DNA of 64,000 nucleotides from Nocardiopsis sp. FR4 (GTDB lineage Bacteria; Actinomycetota; Actinomycetes; Streptosporangiales; Streptosporangiaceae). Shown here in pieces: positions 39,852-48,558 of the stretch (positions are counted from its first letter, which is position 1; each line of letters begins with the position of its first letter). A program made the position numbers and the translations under genes. Where the stretch lies: the NCBI RefSeq assembly GCF_009830945.1, contig NZ_ML776456.1, positions 1 to 64,000 of the forward strand, given 5' to 3'. The notes beneath the pieces were generated by a model that saw only the letters and a list, made by a program, of their open reading frames with translations, searched no databases and was not told where the DNA came from.

Positions 39852-42404
39852 CTACGGCCGCAGGACCAGCTCGTCGGTCGCGGCCGCCCGGACGGCCTCC
39901 TCGCCGACCGCGAACGGCAGGGTCCCGCCGTCGCTCCACGGCTCCAGCTGGTCGTCGTAGTTGGGGTGGAAGGCGTGCCCGGAGTTGCCGGTCAGGTGCA
40001 CCCACGTGGACGCGTCCCGGTCGGACAGGTCCACCACCATCCGCATCGACGGCACCGCGGTGATCTCGTAGCCCTGCTCCGGGTCCCAGCCGGTGGCGTT
40101 GACGATGCTGGACCCGCCGGAGCTCTCCACCGGGCCCCGGTTGAACAGCCACTCCACCGGACCGATGCCGGAGGTGCCGAACGAATGGTGGGTCGCGGTC
40201 AGGGTGTGCAGGTCGCCCCACCGCCAGTCCGCGGGGTCCTCGCCCAGCAGCCCGCTCAGCTCCTCGGCGGCGGCGTCCATGGCCGCGGCCAGCACCTCCT
40301 CGCGCCCGCTGGCCTCCTCGCCCTCCCACCAGGCCGAGTCCGGGTCCTCCAGCAGCTGACCGACCACGTACATCCCGCGCGAGCTGCCGCTCATCCCCAC
40401 CGGTTCCAGCTCGTCGAACAGCAGCGGCAGCAGGTGGCGCCAGGTGGCCTGGTAGAAGGCGGCCCCGGCGGAGTCCTCCTCGGTGAACAGGTCCCAGTCG
40501 CGCAGCTGCTCCCGGGCCAGGGCGGTGGTCCCCTCCACGTCCGCCTCCAGCAGGTACGGGACCAGGGCGACCGCACCGCCGTGGAAGGAGTCCATGTGGA
40601 TGCGCGACATGTCCTCACCCGTGACCGGCCCCGCGGCGATCGCCTCGGAGAGCAGGTCGTTGATCCGCTGCGACCGGTAGCCGTAGTCCCAGTCGTCGGT
40701 CAGCGGGTACGCGTAGTCGGCGTCCACGACCGACTGGTTGGCGGTGACGATGACCCCCGACTCGGGGTTGTACACGCTGGGCAGCTCCTCGAAGGGGACG
40801 AACCCCTTCCAGTCGTAGTCCGGGTCCCAGCCGGGCACCGGGTAGCGGCCGTCGCCCTTCTCCCGCACCGGGACCGCTCCGGGGGACTGGTAGCCGATGT
40901 TGCCCTCGTTGTCCGCGTAGACGAGGTTCTGTGCCGGGACGTCGAACTGACTGGCCGCCTCGCGGAAGTCCTCCCAGTCGCGGGCCCGGTTCAGGGCGAA
41001 GATGGAGTCCGCCGTGGTGCCCGGGGTGAGCGCGGTCCACCGCAGGGCCACGGCGTACTCGCCGCCGTCGGCGCCCTCCAGCTCCGGTTCCTCGGCGATC
41101 CGGGCCAGGTCGGCCCCCGCGGCGGCGTCGGACAGCAGAGGTCCGTGGTGGGTGGAGCGCACGACGAGGTCGACGTCCTCGCCGCCCGCGACCCGGATCG
41201 TCTCCTCGCGGGTCTCCAGCGGCCGGGTCTCGCCGTCGACCACGTAGCCCCCTCCGTCGATCTCCTCCACGACCAGGTCCATGACGTCGGGGTTGAGGTT
41301 GGTGAAGCCCCAGGCGATCGACTCGTTCTGGCCGATGATCACGCCGGGCAAGCCGGAGAAGCTGAACCCGCTGACGTCGAAGGGGCACTCCTCGGTCAGC
41401 TCGGTGCAGTGCAGGCCGATCTGGTACCAGGTGGAGGGCATCGAGGCGCCCAGGTGGGGGTCGTTGGCCAGCAGGGGCAGGCCGCTCTCGGTGTGCTCGC
41501 CGCCGACCACCCAGGAGTTGGAGCCCAGGTCGGGGCTGGTGCTGGGACCGAGCAGCTCCGGCAGCGCCGCCGCGGCCGCGGACACCCCCTCCAGGGCGGG
41601 GGCCGCCGCCTCGGGCAGCTCGGGGGAGCGCCGTTCGTCGGCCTCACGCGAGGTGTCGGCCTCCGGCCCGGCGGGCGGGGCGCCGCCGTGCTCGTCGGTG
41701 TCGGTGATGGGCAGGTGCTCCTCGAAGGGGTAGGCCGGGTAGAGCTCCTCGACCTGCTCCTCCGTCAGCCCGGCGTCGAGCAGCAGGGCGCGGTCGGTCT
41801 CCTGCTCCATGTTGCCGCCCAGGTCCCAGGCCATGGCCTTGAGCCAGGCCAGGCTGTCGACGGGGGTCCACTCCTCGATCTCGTGGCCGCCGTTGAGCGC
41901 GGAGAGCAGGGCGTACTCCAGGCTGGCCTCGGCGCCGTCGTGCTCGGCGAGCCAGGCGTTCACCCCGGCCGCGTAGGCGTCCAGGTAGGCCCGGGTCTCC
42001 GGGGCCAGGAGGTCGTACTCCTGCTCGGCGACGTGCCGCCAGCCCATCGTGCGCAGGTAGGCGTCGGTGTCCACCTGGTCGGCGCCGAAGAGCTCGGCCG
42101 TGCGCCCGGCCGTGACGTGGCGGCGGAAGTCCATCTCCCAGAAGCGGTCCTGGGCGTGCGTGAAGCCCTGGGCCAGGAAGAGGTCGTGGGTGTTGTCGGC
42201 GTAGACGTGGGCGACGCCGTACTCGTCGCGCAGCACGGTGACGGAGGATTCCAGGCCCCGAACGGTGAGCTCGCCGGAGGTCTGCGGGAAGGACCGGCGG
42301 ACCGTCCAGACGCCCAGCAGCGCGACGACCAGGGCTACCGCCACGATCGCGGCGATCAGCCCCAGAAGTACACGAAAGAGGACACGCTTACGCATTACAC
42401 CCAT
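39852..42404 (-). CDS. penicillin acylase-family Ntn-hydrolase, membrane-anchored
   Basis: This 850-residue precursor has one N-terminal membrane segment (residues 8-32) and then the alpha part (LESSVTVLRDEYGVAHVYADNTHDLFLAQGFTHAQDRFWEMDFRRH). The autocleavage site is at GSNSWVV, giving a beta chain beginning at Ser295, the N-terminal nucleophile. Later family landmarks include NDPHLGASMPSTWYQIGLHC and the substrate loop VIIGQNESIAWGFTNLN. A Glu/Pro-rich spacer precedes the cleavage site. Substrates in the family include beta-lactams and acyl-homoserine lactones; which applies is not known here. TAGGGT 12 bases before the ATG may be the -10 of a leaderless transcript. Confidence 0.92.
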   Translation of the reverse strand: MGVMRKRVLFRVLLGLIAAIVAVALVVALLGVWTVRRSFPQTSGELTVRGLESSVTVLRDEYGVAHVYADNTHDLFLAQGFTHAQDRFWEMDFRRHVTAGRTAELFGADQVDTDAYLRTMGWRHVAEQEYDLLAPETRAYLDAYAAGVNAWLAEHDGAEASLEYALLSALNGGHEIEEWTPVDSLAWLKAMAWDLGGNMEQETDRALLLDAGLTEEQVEELYPAYPFEEHLPITDTDEHGGAPPAGPEADTSREADERRSPELPEAAAPALEGVSAAAAALPELLGPSTSPDLGSNSWVVGGEHTESGLPLLANDPHLGASMPSTWYQIGLHCTELTEECPFDVSGFSFSGLPGVIIGQNESIAWGFTNLNPDVMDLVVEEIDGGGYVVDGETRPLETREETIRVAGGEDVDLVVRSTHHGPLLSDAAAGADLARIAEEPELEGADGGEYAVALRWTALTPGTTADSIFALNRARDWEDFREAASQFDVPAQNLVYADNEGNIGYQSPGAVPVREKGDGRYPVPGWDPDYDWKGFVPFEELPSVYNPESGVIVTANQSVVDADYAYPLTDDWDYGYRSQRINDLLSEAIAAGPVTGEDMSRIHMDSFHGGAVALVPYLLEADVEGTTALAREQLRDWDLFTEEDSAGAAFYQATWRHLLPLLFDELEPVGMSGSSRGMYVVGQLLEDPDSAWWEGEEASGREEVLAAAMDAAAEELSGLLGEDPADWRWGDLHTLTATHHSFGTSGIGPVEWLFNRGPVESSGGSSIVNATGWDPEQGYEITAVPSMRMVVDLSDRDASTWVHLTGNSGHAFHPNYDDQLEPWSDGGTLPFAVGEEAVRAAATDELVLRP

Positions 42405-42560
42405 GGTGGAACCCTAGGGTGCTCCCGATCACACTCGCCAGAGAGCGGAAGGCACCTGGGCCCAATTGTTACCAATGGGTAGAGCTTGCAGGGGGTGAAT
42501 CTCGGGGTTCACACGCGGGTGGTATCCGGAGCGGACACCACCCGCCGGTCGACCAGTGGG

Positions 42561-43055
42561 TCAGCGGGTCAGGACGAGGCGGCCGAGGCCGGTCGGGACC
42601 CGGGCCGGGTCCGGGGCGAAGACGGCCCACACGCCGAGCCCCAGGCGAGTGTTCCCCGGGCCGAGTGAGTAGTAACCCCATTCCCGGGCCAGGGCGCTGA
42701 CCAGGAGCAGGCCGCGTTGGCCCTCGGCCGTCGCCCATGCGTCCTCGGACCGCTGTGCCGGGATGCGGGGGAGGCCGGTGCCGCCTCCCTGGTCAGTGAT
42801 GGCGAGCCAGAGGGTGTGGTCGTCGACCAGGGCCAGGGCGCGCAGGAACTCGTTGCCGTCGGGGGCGTACCTGACGGCGTTGGCGGCGAGTTCGGCGGCG
42901 CAGAGCAGGACGGTGTCCGTCAGGTCGGGGTCGAAGCCCGCGAGGTCGGTGCGCAGGTCGGCGCGCACCCGGCTGACCTGGGACAGGTGGGAGGGGTAGG
43001 TGCGGTGGTCCCACCAGGTGGCCGCCCGCCGGGGCGGGGACAGGGTCACGGTCAT
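42561..43055 (-). CDS. HATPase-domain anti-sigma/regulatory protein A
   Basis: This 164-residue protein is a GHKL ATPase domain of the RsbW/AbaA-like type, with N box ELAANAVRYAP, G1 DQGGGTGLP and G2 GQRGLLLV. Such proteins bind and inhibit sigma factors or act on anti-sigma antagonists. The start is ambiguous between ATG 43055 and GTG 43064, the latter overlapping the upstream gene's stop by 4 bases. It is the last gene of a minus-strand group that includes a second HATPase at 43820. Confidence 0.8.
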   Translation of the reverse strand: MTVTLSPPRRAATWWDHRTYPSHLSQVSRVRADLRTDLAGFDPDLTDTVLLCAAELAANAVRYAPDGNEFLRALALVDDHTLWLAITDQGGGTGLPRIPAQRSEDAWATAEGQRGLLLVSALAREWGYYSLGPGNTRLGLGVWAVFAPDPARVPTGLGRLVLTR

Positions 43056-43060
43056 CGCGC

Positions 43061-43462
43061 TCACCCGACCCGGTGCAGGTAGCGGCGGACGGCGTCGGCC
43101 AGGTCGCTGAGGTCCTCGGCCGCTGCCGGGGCGGTCGGTGCGGGCGCGGGTATGGCCAGCAGGTCGCCTTGGGGGAGACGGGGGAAGGGGAGCATGTAGG
43201 GGCGGACCAGGGCGCCCGCGATTTCGTCGGGATCGCCCGCGTCCCCGTGCCTGACGGGCGGGTGGTGCTGTGCGGGCGCGGGCGGCGGTTCGCGTCGTCG
43301 GGGAGGCGGGGTGATGGCGGTCCGCTCCCGCTCCCGTGCGGGGGTCGGGGGGACGAACACGTAGGCCAGCGCGACGGCCAGTGCGGTGGCGGTCAGGGCC
43401 CACAGGCGCCCGGCCAGGCTGCGGCAGGGTTTGCGGTGTCGGCCGTTAGGGTGGTGTTCCAC
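43061..43462 (-). CDS. single-pass membrane protein with proline-rich region
   Basis: This 133-residue protein has a basic N-terminus, one membrane helix (LWALTATALAVALAYVFV, about 20-37), a Pro/Arg/His-rich stretch (PPPRRREPPPAPAQHHPP) and a C-terminal helix (AEDLSDLADAVRRYLHRVG). I do not know the family. The GTG start has AGGAGG upstream. It is coupled to the HATPase gene that follows, so it may recruit that protein to the membrane. Confidence 0.65.
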   Translation of the reverse strand: MEHHPNGRHRKPCRSLAGRLWALTATALAVALAYVFVPPTPARERERTAITPPPRRREPPPAPAQHHPPVRHGDAGDPDEIAGALVRPYMLPFPRLPQGDLLAIPAPAPTAPAAAEDLSDLADAVRRYLHRVG

Positions 43463-43557
43463 GGTCTCCTCCTGGTGCTTGCAGGTGGTGGTCGAGCCCC
43501 GTTCCGGTGGGTCCAAGCACTGGTGCGGGGCGCTTTCTTTTGTGGTGCGGGCGGGTG

Positions 43558-43809
43558 TCACCGGCCCCGGAAGGGCCGCGCCTCCCGCCTCGGGCGGTCG
43601 TGGCCGAGTTCGCGCTCGGCGGCGCGGATCAGCTCGTGCAGTCGTTGAGGGGTGGTCGCTCTCAGCGGGGTGACGTGGTGCGGGCCGAGGTAGAAGGCGA
43701 AGAACCGGCGCGACCCCGGTCCCCAGAGCACCCACCACCGGGTGTGGAACTCATCGAGTAGGCGGGCGGCCTCGTACTGGGCGCTGTCGTGGCTGCGGTT
43801 CCACCCCAC
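43558..43809 (-). CDS. small conserved hypothetical of the HATPase/XRE group
   Basis: This 83-residue protein has the pattern YEAARLLDEFHTRWWVLWGPGSRRFFAFYLG followed by a basic tail. Short proteins with this YEAARxLDxxF...VxWGxxSRRFxAF pattern recur beside actinobacterial HATPase and XRE genes, but no function is known to me. The GTG start at 43809 is probable. It lies between the two HATPase genes in the same direction. Confidence 0.6.
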   Translation of the reverse strand: MGWNRSHDSAQYEAARLLDEFHTRWWVLWGPGSRRFFAFYLGPHHVTPLRATTPQRLHELIRAAERELGHDRPRREARPFRGR

Positions 43810-43819
43810 CCCGCACCCC

Positions 43820-44341
43820 TTACGCTTCGGCGGTCTCGGGCACGGGGGCGTAGGGGTCGATGTGCGCCCACACGGTGAGCGGCCTGCCCGGTTCGCCCTC
43901 CCATCCCCAGGTGGTGGACAAGCGCTCCACCAGCCGCAGGCCGCGCCCGCACACGGTCAAAGCGTCGCCCTCGGACGGCAGGGTCGGGAAGCGGATGGGC
44001 TGGCCGGGGCGAGGTCCGTCATCGGTGACCGCGATGCGGATGAGCCGGACGGCCAGCGCCTCCATCTCCACGCAGATGTGCCCGCCCGCCAGTCCGGATG
44101 CTGAGTGGGTCAGCGCGTTCGTGGCCAGCTCGCTGACCACGATCACCAAAGCGAAGGTGCGGTTCGCGGGCACCCGTGCTCCGTGCTGGCACCAGCTGCG
44201 GATCTGGGCCACCTGGCTGGGTTCGGAACCGAAGTAGGCCCGGCGCACCCCGGTCCTGGCGCTGGTCCTATCCCGGCGCGGCAGCCCGCTCCCGCCCGTC
44301 TCTCCCGCCCGCCTCGGTCGCGGTACGCCGTAGCTGTTCAC
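43820..44341 (-). CDS. HATPase-domain anti-sigma/regulatory protein B
   Basis: This 173-residue protein has a basic N-terminal extension (VPRPRRAGETGG) and a GHKL ATPase domain: VSELATNALTHS (N box), VTDDGPRPG (G1) and GRGLRLV (G2). It shares the AbaA/RsbW-like role proposed for the protein at 42561, but the two are clearly diverged. The GTG at 44341 has GAGGGGG upstream, better than a TTG at 44389. It is transcribed divergently from the XRE regulator at 44524, the arrangement seen at whiJ-like loci. Confidence 0.8.
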   Translation of the reverse strand: MNSYGVPRPRRAGETGGSGLPRRDRTSARTGVRRAYFGSEPSQVAQIRSWCQHGARVPANRTFALVIVVSELATNALTHSASGLAGGHICVEMEALAVRLIRIAVTDDGPRPGQPIRFPTLPSEGDALTVCGRGLRLVERLSTTWGWEGEPGRPLTVWAHIDPYAPVPETAEA

Positions 44342-44523
44342 AGCAAAACCCCCTCTGGTCAAGAGACCCAAAGTTAGGATCTCCCTCAAGCAATGAGTAT
44401 GTAGTCAGTGACTCTCTGGCGCAATAGGTCCTAGGGAAATTTGCGCGAGAGGAGATTGCTGGAGGTTGGTCCTCTGGGTAGAGATGCGCCAAACTGGACG
44501 CATCCGGCTCCTGGAGGTCATCG

Positions 44524-45390
44524 GTGGGGCAGAGCCCAGCAGGCGTCACCCGGCGCACCATCGCCCGTGTCATGAAGCGCGCTCGCATCCGGGCGGGCAT
44601 CAAGAGTGGAACCGCAGCTCGTCACGCCGACATCAGTCCAGGGACGCTCACCAAGTATGAGAAGGCGGAGAACCCCTGGCCGGTACCCGTCGTGTACGTA
44701 CTCAGCGAGTTCTACGGGCTGTCTCAGGAGGACAGAGACAAGCTCGTCCACCTGGCCAGACAGAAAGAACTCGGCTGGTGGCACAGACACCGGGACATCC
44801 CTGAGTGGTTCGAGTCCTACGTCGGGTTGGAGTCCGAGGCGCACACCGTGCTGAACTACGAGGACGGCACGGTCCCCGGCCTGTTGCAGACCGCCGACTA
44901 CGCCCGCGCGGTGATCTCTGCTGACGTCGACGCAGGCTCGGAAGAACAGGTAGAAGCGCACGTCACGGTACGCCTGCAACGCCAGAAACGCTTGACCGAG
45001 GACTCACCTCTCCAGCTCAAAGCAGTTGTGAACGAGAGCGCCCTCTACCGAAGCGTCGGTGGGACACAGGTCATGCGCGAGCAGTTGTCCACTCTGCTGG
45101 AACGTGCTGAACTGCCCAACGTAGACCTGCGTGTCCTGCCCTTTGACTCGGGTGCCCATCCAGCCAGCGAGGGCAGTTTCGTCATCATGCAGTTCCCCGA
45201 CCTATTGGCCAACGTGAGCTTCGATGACGTCGTGCTCGTCGAGTACCGAGCAGGAGCCGTCTACATGGAGAAAGAGCACGAGATTGAGCTCTTCTCACGT
45301 ATCTTCCAGCAGCTCCAGAAGCAGGCTCTGGACCCTGAAGAGTCCGTCAAGAGCATCCAGCGCGTCCGTAGCGAACGATACGAAGGATGA
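44524..45390 (+). CDS. XRE-family regulator with DUF5753 domain (WhiJ-like)
   Basis: This 288-residue regulator has an N-terminal helix-turn-helix (ARVMKRARIRAGIKSGTAARHADISPGTLTKYEKAEN) and a large DUF5753 domain (WFESYVGLESEAHTVLNYEDGTVPGLLQTADYARAVI; VDLRVLPFDSGAHPASEGSFVIMQF). This pair of domains defines WhiJ-type regulators of development and antibiotic production in actinomycetes. They act together with the small DUF397 protein encoded immediately downstream, whose start overlaps by 4 bases (ATGA). The GTG start lacks a strong ribosome-binding site. Confidence 0.9.
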   Translation: MGQSPAGVTRRTIARVMKRARIRAGIKSGTAARHADISPGTLTKYEKAENPWPVPVVYVLSEFYGLSQEDRDKLVHLARQKELGWWHRHRDIPEWFESYVGLESEAHTVLNYEDGTVPGLLQTADYARAVISADVDAGSEEQVEAHVTVRLQRQKRLTEDSPLQLKAVVNESALYRSVGGTQVMREQLSTLLERAELPNVDLRVLPFDSGAHPASEGSFVIMQFPDLLANVSFDDVVLVEYRAGAVYMEKEHEIELFSRIFQQLQKQALDPEESVKSIQRVRSERYEG

Positions 45391-45596
45391 GGCACGAAGT
45401 GACTTCCGAGAAGGCCGAACGCATGCCCTGGCACAAGTCCAGCTACTCCGGTGGCGGTGGCGGAAACTGCGTGGAGGTCGCCGAAGGGCGGAACGTGCTG
45501 GTGCGCGACACCCAGCATCGCGGCCTCGGGCACCTCGCTTTCGCCAGTGCTGAGTGGACGGGTCTCCTGAATACCCTCAAGGCGCGTCAGGCGTAG
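45387..45596 (+). CDS. DUF397 protein (partner of the XRE regulator)
   Basis: This 69-residue protein contains the DUF397 signature WHKSSYSGGGGGNCVEVA, RDTQHRGLGHLAFASAEWTGLL. DUF397 proteins are thought to bind and modulate their cognate XRE regulator. The ATG overlaps the regulator's stop codon, which supports a one-to-one complex. Confidence 0.88.
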   Translation: MRHEVTSEKAERMPWHKSSYSGGGGGNCVEVAEGRNVLVRDTQHRGLGHLAFASAEWTGLLNTLKARQA

Positions 45597-45652
45597 CTGT
45601 ACTGGGTACCTCGGAACCGCCGAGGTACCCACGTCGCCTGAGGGAGCAGCAC

Positions 45653-45982
45653 ATGAGGTGGCGCAAGTCGAGCTACAGCAGCACGGGAGCAACTTGTGTC
45701 CAGGTGCGCTCGCCGCGCGAGGGCCTGATCGAGGTCGGTGACACCAAGAACCCCGGCGGGCCCACGCTCACCGTTCCCCATGCCGAGTGGGAGTACTTCC
45801 TCGACCAGGTCGTCAACGACACCACCTCTTATAGACGCCTGCGCGCCCGCTTCCTCTCCGACGGCGGTTTCACCCTCACCGACACCATCACCCCCAACTC
45901 CCCGAGCCTTGCCTACACCCAGGCTGAGTGGGACGCCTTCCACGCGAGTGTCCTGGCCGTTCTCCCGTGCGGGTCGCGGTAA
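45653..45982 (+). CDS. second DUF397 protein with duplicated C-terminal half
   Basis: This 109-residue protein starts [20 protein letters not shown] and has the usual [24 protein letters not shown] block. It then repeats a similar block, [29 protein letters not shown]. The DUF397 core is therefore present about one and a half times, longer than the usual 60-70 residues. It lies 56 bases after the first DUF397 gene, with GGGAGC before the ATG. Two DUF397 proteins for one XRE regulator is uncommon and may allow competing partners. Confidence 0.82.
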   Translation: MRWRKSSYSSTGATCVQVRSPREGLIEVGDTKNPGGPTLTVPHAEWEYFLDQVVNDTTSYRRLRARFLSDGGFTLTDTITPNSPSLAYTQAEWDAFHASVLAVLPCGSR

Positions 45983-46192
45983 TCGGGAGCACGGTCGGGC
46001 TTCCGTTGTTTGGGGCGCTAGAATTTCTGGATCGGGAGCGCATTCTGGAGCGTCTAAGTGCGGCGTTGGAGCGACTCGACACCTGATGGGTCGTACCCAG
46101 TTGTAAGGTCACCAGTTTCGGACATCCTAGGCTCTGACCTGATCAAGCGCCTACGGCCAAGTGCCTCAGTGAGGTAATTTGACCTTGGCTTA

Positions 46193-47257
46193 TTAACTTT
46201 GTGTATGGGTGTCTACTGGCCAACCGATAAAGGTATCTTTGTGCTTGTAGACAAGGTTGATGTTGACTGATGCCAAGAGGTCTCGCAGATCTGCATGGGG
46301 CTCTTCTGGGAGCAGTACAGCCAGGGTGGGGTCCGGGGTGATGTGCCTCCGGTAGTCCATCAGTTGTCCAATGGCCATGCGTATAGCTTCGCGTGAACTT
46401 GTTCCTTTGGCTTCATAGAGCACTTGGGAGTTGATGTCATAGAGGTCAGTGAGCAGGCTGGAGGAGAGGTCGGCGACTCTGATCTGGAACCTTTTCACTT
46501 CGTGCTCGTGCTCTTCGAGCATTTTTTGGAAATCTTCGCAGAGCGAGGCTTCTCGGCGGCTCGCCTTGGTGCGCGGGACAGCTGACCTAGAGATGGGCTT
46601 TCCGTTATAAGATTCTGGCTCTACCAGCCTGCTGGTTGTGGTGTCAGCAGGAACCGAGAGGATCTCGGTTTCTGGCAAAGAGGTGATGACGTCTTCGGGG
46701 AGTGGGCTGATTTCTTCGCTCGGCCGTAGGCGGAAAACGATGACGCGACGGAGAGCGCCCGACTTGTTGGGGGCTTGCCGGATAACGTAAGGCTGCTCTT
46801 TGTCTAGTTCAAACTTTCCTACATAGCGCTGAATCCTGGTCTTTCTGCCGGGAACAGTGCCCACGGCTTTGAAGACTCGTAGTGCGCGCTTTTCGTCTAC
46901 GTGCAACAGAATGGCCCGGTTTCTTGGCCCATAGGTGCCAAGAAAGACTTGATCTCCTTCGCCGTCGCCTGTGTACTCAAAAACAGGGCCGTTGTCGTCT
47001 TCGGTGGGCAGCCAGCCATCGTAGTAACCGCTCTTCTCGCCTGAGGCGGGGTCGGTGTAGAGCAGCACGTTGGGTGAGGTTGCACAAGGATGGATGCCCT
47101 GGCCTTGCCCGCCTCCCCAGTGGGCCTTCACCTCTTTGCGAGTGGTCAGTTCGCCAGGTTTGATCCATTCATCGCCCATGTGATCAATGTACAGCTTGGG
47201 CGTTTTGTCTTCCCGGGTGCTTGCCACTGCCGTAAGAGAAGGCTGTGACCTGGGCAT
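46193..47257 (-). CDS. probable modification-dependent nuclease: SRA-like domain plus PD-(D/E)XK domain
   Basis: This 354-residue protein is AT-richer than everything around it, with many A/T third positions, and looks recently acquired. The N-terminal half (GYYDGWLPTEDDNGPVFEYTGDGEGDQVF, RNRAILLHVDEKRALRVFKAVG, YVGKFELDKEQPYV) resembles the SRA/YDG modified-base-binding fold as found in ScoMcrA-like enzymes. The C-terminal part has QVLYEAKG (Glu282, Lys284) after an Asp, then AIGQLMDYRRHI, the order expected of a PD-(D/E)XK nuclease. A type IV restriction enzyme against modified foreign DNA is my best reading, by eye only. Ribosome-binding signals are weak. No methylase is adjacent. Confidence 0.6.
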   Translation of the reverse strand: MPRSQPSLTAVASTREDKTPKLYIDHMGDEWIKPGELTTRKEVKAHWGGGQGQGIHPCATSPNVLLYTDPASGEKSGYYDGWLPTEDDNGPVFEYTGDGEGDQVFLGTYGPRNRAILLHVDEKRALRVFKAVGTVPGRKTRIQRYVGKFELDKEQPYVIRQAPNKSGALRRVIVFRLRPSEEISPLPEDVITSLPETEILSVPADTTTSRLVEPESYNGKPISRSAVPRTKASRREASLCEDFQKMLEEHEHEVKRFQIRVADLSSSLLTDLYDINSQVLYEAKGTSSREAIRMAIGQLMDYRRHITPDPTLAVLLPEEPHADLRDLLASVNINLVYKHKDTFIGWPVDTHTQS

Positions 47258-47531
47258 CTTTTGTGCGAGGACTGTTCATCGCGAGGTCCCGCCGGGCTCA
47301 GGGAGCCAAACCTTGCAGTGGGGCAGGGGCCAAACTGGGTTCGTTGGGGTCTTCAAGGCTGCCCGAAGAGCTGTCCTTCGTCACCTCGGACCGTGAGCGT
47401 GAGGGCAATGCCCGGACCAAGCGGGGGCAAAGAGCGCGCCAGGCTTGTGGTGACACGTAGTGATCTTCTGGAGGCGAAGGGTTTCTGCTGGGAGGCTCTG
47501 AGGCGCCGTCAACGTTCTTGGGGGATCGCTT

Positions 47532-47816
47532 ATGGACATGCCAGTGGTGAACTCGTGCACGGTGGACACGTGTGCATACAACGACCAGCACTCGTGCCAC
47601 GCCCTGGCCATCACCGTGGGCAACACCAGTCACGCCCAGTGCGACACCTTCTTCAGCGGGGAGGAAGAGGGCGGCGACCCCATGGCCACGGCCCAGGTGG
47701 GCGCCTGCAAGATGTCCGACTGCCAGCACAACACCCAGCTCGAATGCCAGGCCCCGGGGATCTCCGTCGGCTACGAGAAGAACCAGGTGGACTGCCTCAC
47801 CTACGCGCCCGCGTAA
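47532..47816 (+). CDS. tandem DUF1540 Cys-rich protein
   Basis: This 94-residue protein carries two similar Cys-rich units: NSCTVDTCAYNDQHSCHALAITVG...AQCDTF and GACKMSDCQHNTQLECQAPGISVG...VDCLTYAPA. Each has four cysteines, the DUF1540 pattern, probably a zinc or other metal site. The function is unknown. About 275 bases upstream to the nuclease gene contain no supported gene; composition there shifts back from AT-rich to GC-rich. Confidence 0.8.
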   Translation: MDMPVVNSCTVDTCAYNDQHSCHALAITVGNTSHAQCDTFFSGEEEGGDPMATAQVGACKMSDCQHNTQLECQAPGISVGYEKNQVDCLTYAPA

Positions 47817-47828
47817 CCGGGCCCGCCC

Positions 47829-47872
47829 GCCGCGGGGCGGTCGCGGTCGGATTCGCCACCCGCCCCGGCGGC
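47829..47872. terminator. imperfect hairpin between convergent genes
   Basis: GCCGCGGGGCGG (47829-47840) can pair with CCGCCCCGGCGGC (about 47860-47872) with one bulged base, between the DUF1540 stop and the opposing membrane-protein stop. The large loop makes this a weaker call than the other hairpins here. Confidence 0.35.
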
Positions 47873-47889
47873 CCCGCCGACAGGCGGGC

Positions 47890-48423
47890 TCAGGCGGCGG
47901 CTGACCAGGCGGCGGGGTAGGGCGGGGCGGGGCGACGTAGCTCCAGGACCGCGCTCAGCCACCACGGAGCCGCGCAGAGCAGCGCGGCGACCGCGGTCCA
48001 GGCCGGGCTCCACGGGACGAACACGCCCAGGATGAGCACCACGGGGAACAGCAGCGAGAACAGCCACCGGCACCACACGTGGCGGCGCTGTCCGAGGAAC
48101 GGGGCGACGGTCACGGCGGTCTTGCGCTTCCACATGCCCCCCAGGACCACGGGGGTCAGGACGAAGGGCAGGACGGTGAGGGGGAAGTTCCCGTTCTGCT
48201 GCCACTCCAGGCCCAGCAGTGCCACCACGACGCCCGCCGCGCCAGCGGAGAAGAGGCCGAACAGGGCGCAGAACCCCGCGTAGGAACGGCGCAGGTGCAG
48301 TACGACGGCCCAGTGCTCCTTCCAGGCGCGCTCGCCGAGCGGCGTCCCGAGGAGGCTGTCCATACGGAACCAGGTCGCCACGGCCGCGTTGAGGGCGGGT
48401 ACTTGCTGCTGCGGTGCGGTCAC
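47890..48423 (-). CDS. four-helix membrane protein, unknown function
   Basis: This 177-residue protein has four hydrophobic segments in two pairs: FCALFGLFSAGAAGVVVALLG with FPLTVLPFVLTPVVLGGMW, and WLFSLLFPVVLILGVFVPW with WTAVAALLCAAPWWLSAVL. The soluble N-terminus contains ERAWKEHWAVVLHLRRSY. I do not recognise a family. GTG 48423 is chosen because GAGGGAG lies just upstream; an ATG at 48525 would add 34 residues. Divergent from the frameshifted gene at 48559. Confidence 0.65.
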   Translation of the reverse strand: MTAPQQQVPALNAAVATWFRMDSLLGTPLGERAWKEHWAVVLHLRRSYAGFCALFGLFSAGAAGVVVALLGLEWQQNGNFPLTVLPFVLTPVVLGGMWKRKTAVTVAPFLGQRRHVWCRWLFSLLFPVVLILGVFVPWSPAWTAVAALLCAAPWWLSAVLELRRPAPPYPAAWSAAA

Positions 48424-48558
48424 GCCGTCTCCCTCGGGTCTCCCGGGCGGTCGTGCCCAGCCCGGCTCGCGGATCACCCTATACACGGGGTTTTCGGGGT
48501 CTCCTGAGGTGCGGTTCGCTACCATGGGCAGTCCGTCCTCGACCGTGTTGGGACCCCG

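Noticed and set aside
39165..42482. 1105-codon plus-strand frame opposite the penicillin acylase gene
   Set aside because: Antisense shadow typical of high-GC codons; the acylase on the minus strand has full family motifs.
43061..43738. Extended start at 43738 for the small membrane protein
   Set aside because: The extra 92 residues run antisense-like through the 43558-43809 gene, and GTG 43462 has an AGGAGG site.
45967..46086. A 39-codon GTG frame ([35 protein letters not shown]) after the second DUF397 gene
   Set aside because: It begins inside the DUF397 coding end without a ribosome-binding site and matches nothing I know. It is probably chance or a remnant in the AT-richer island.
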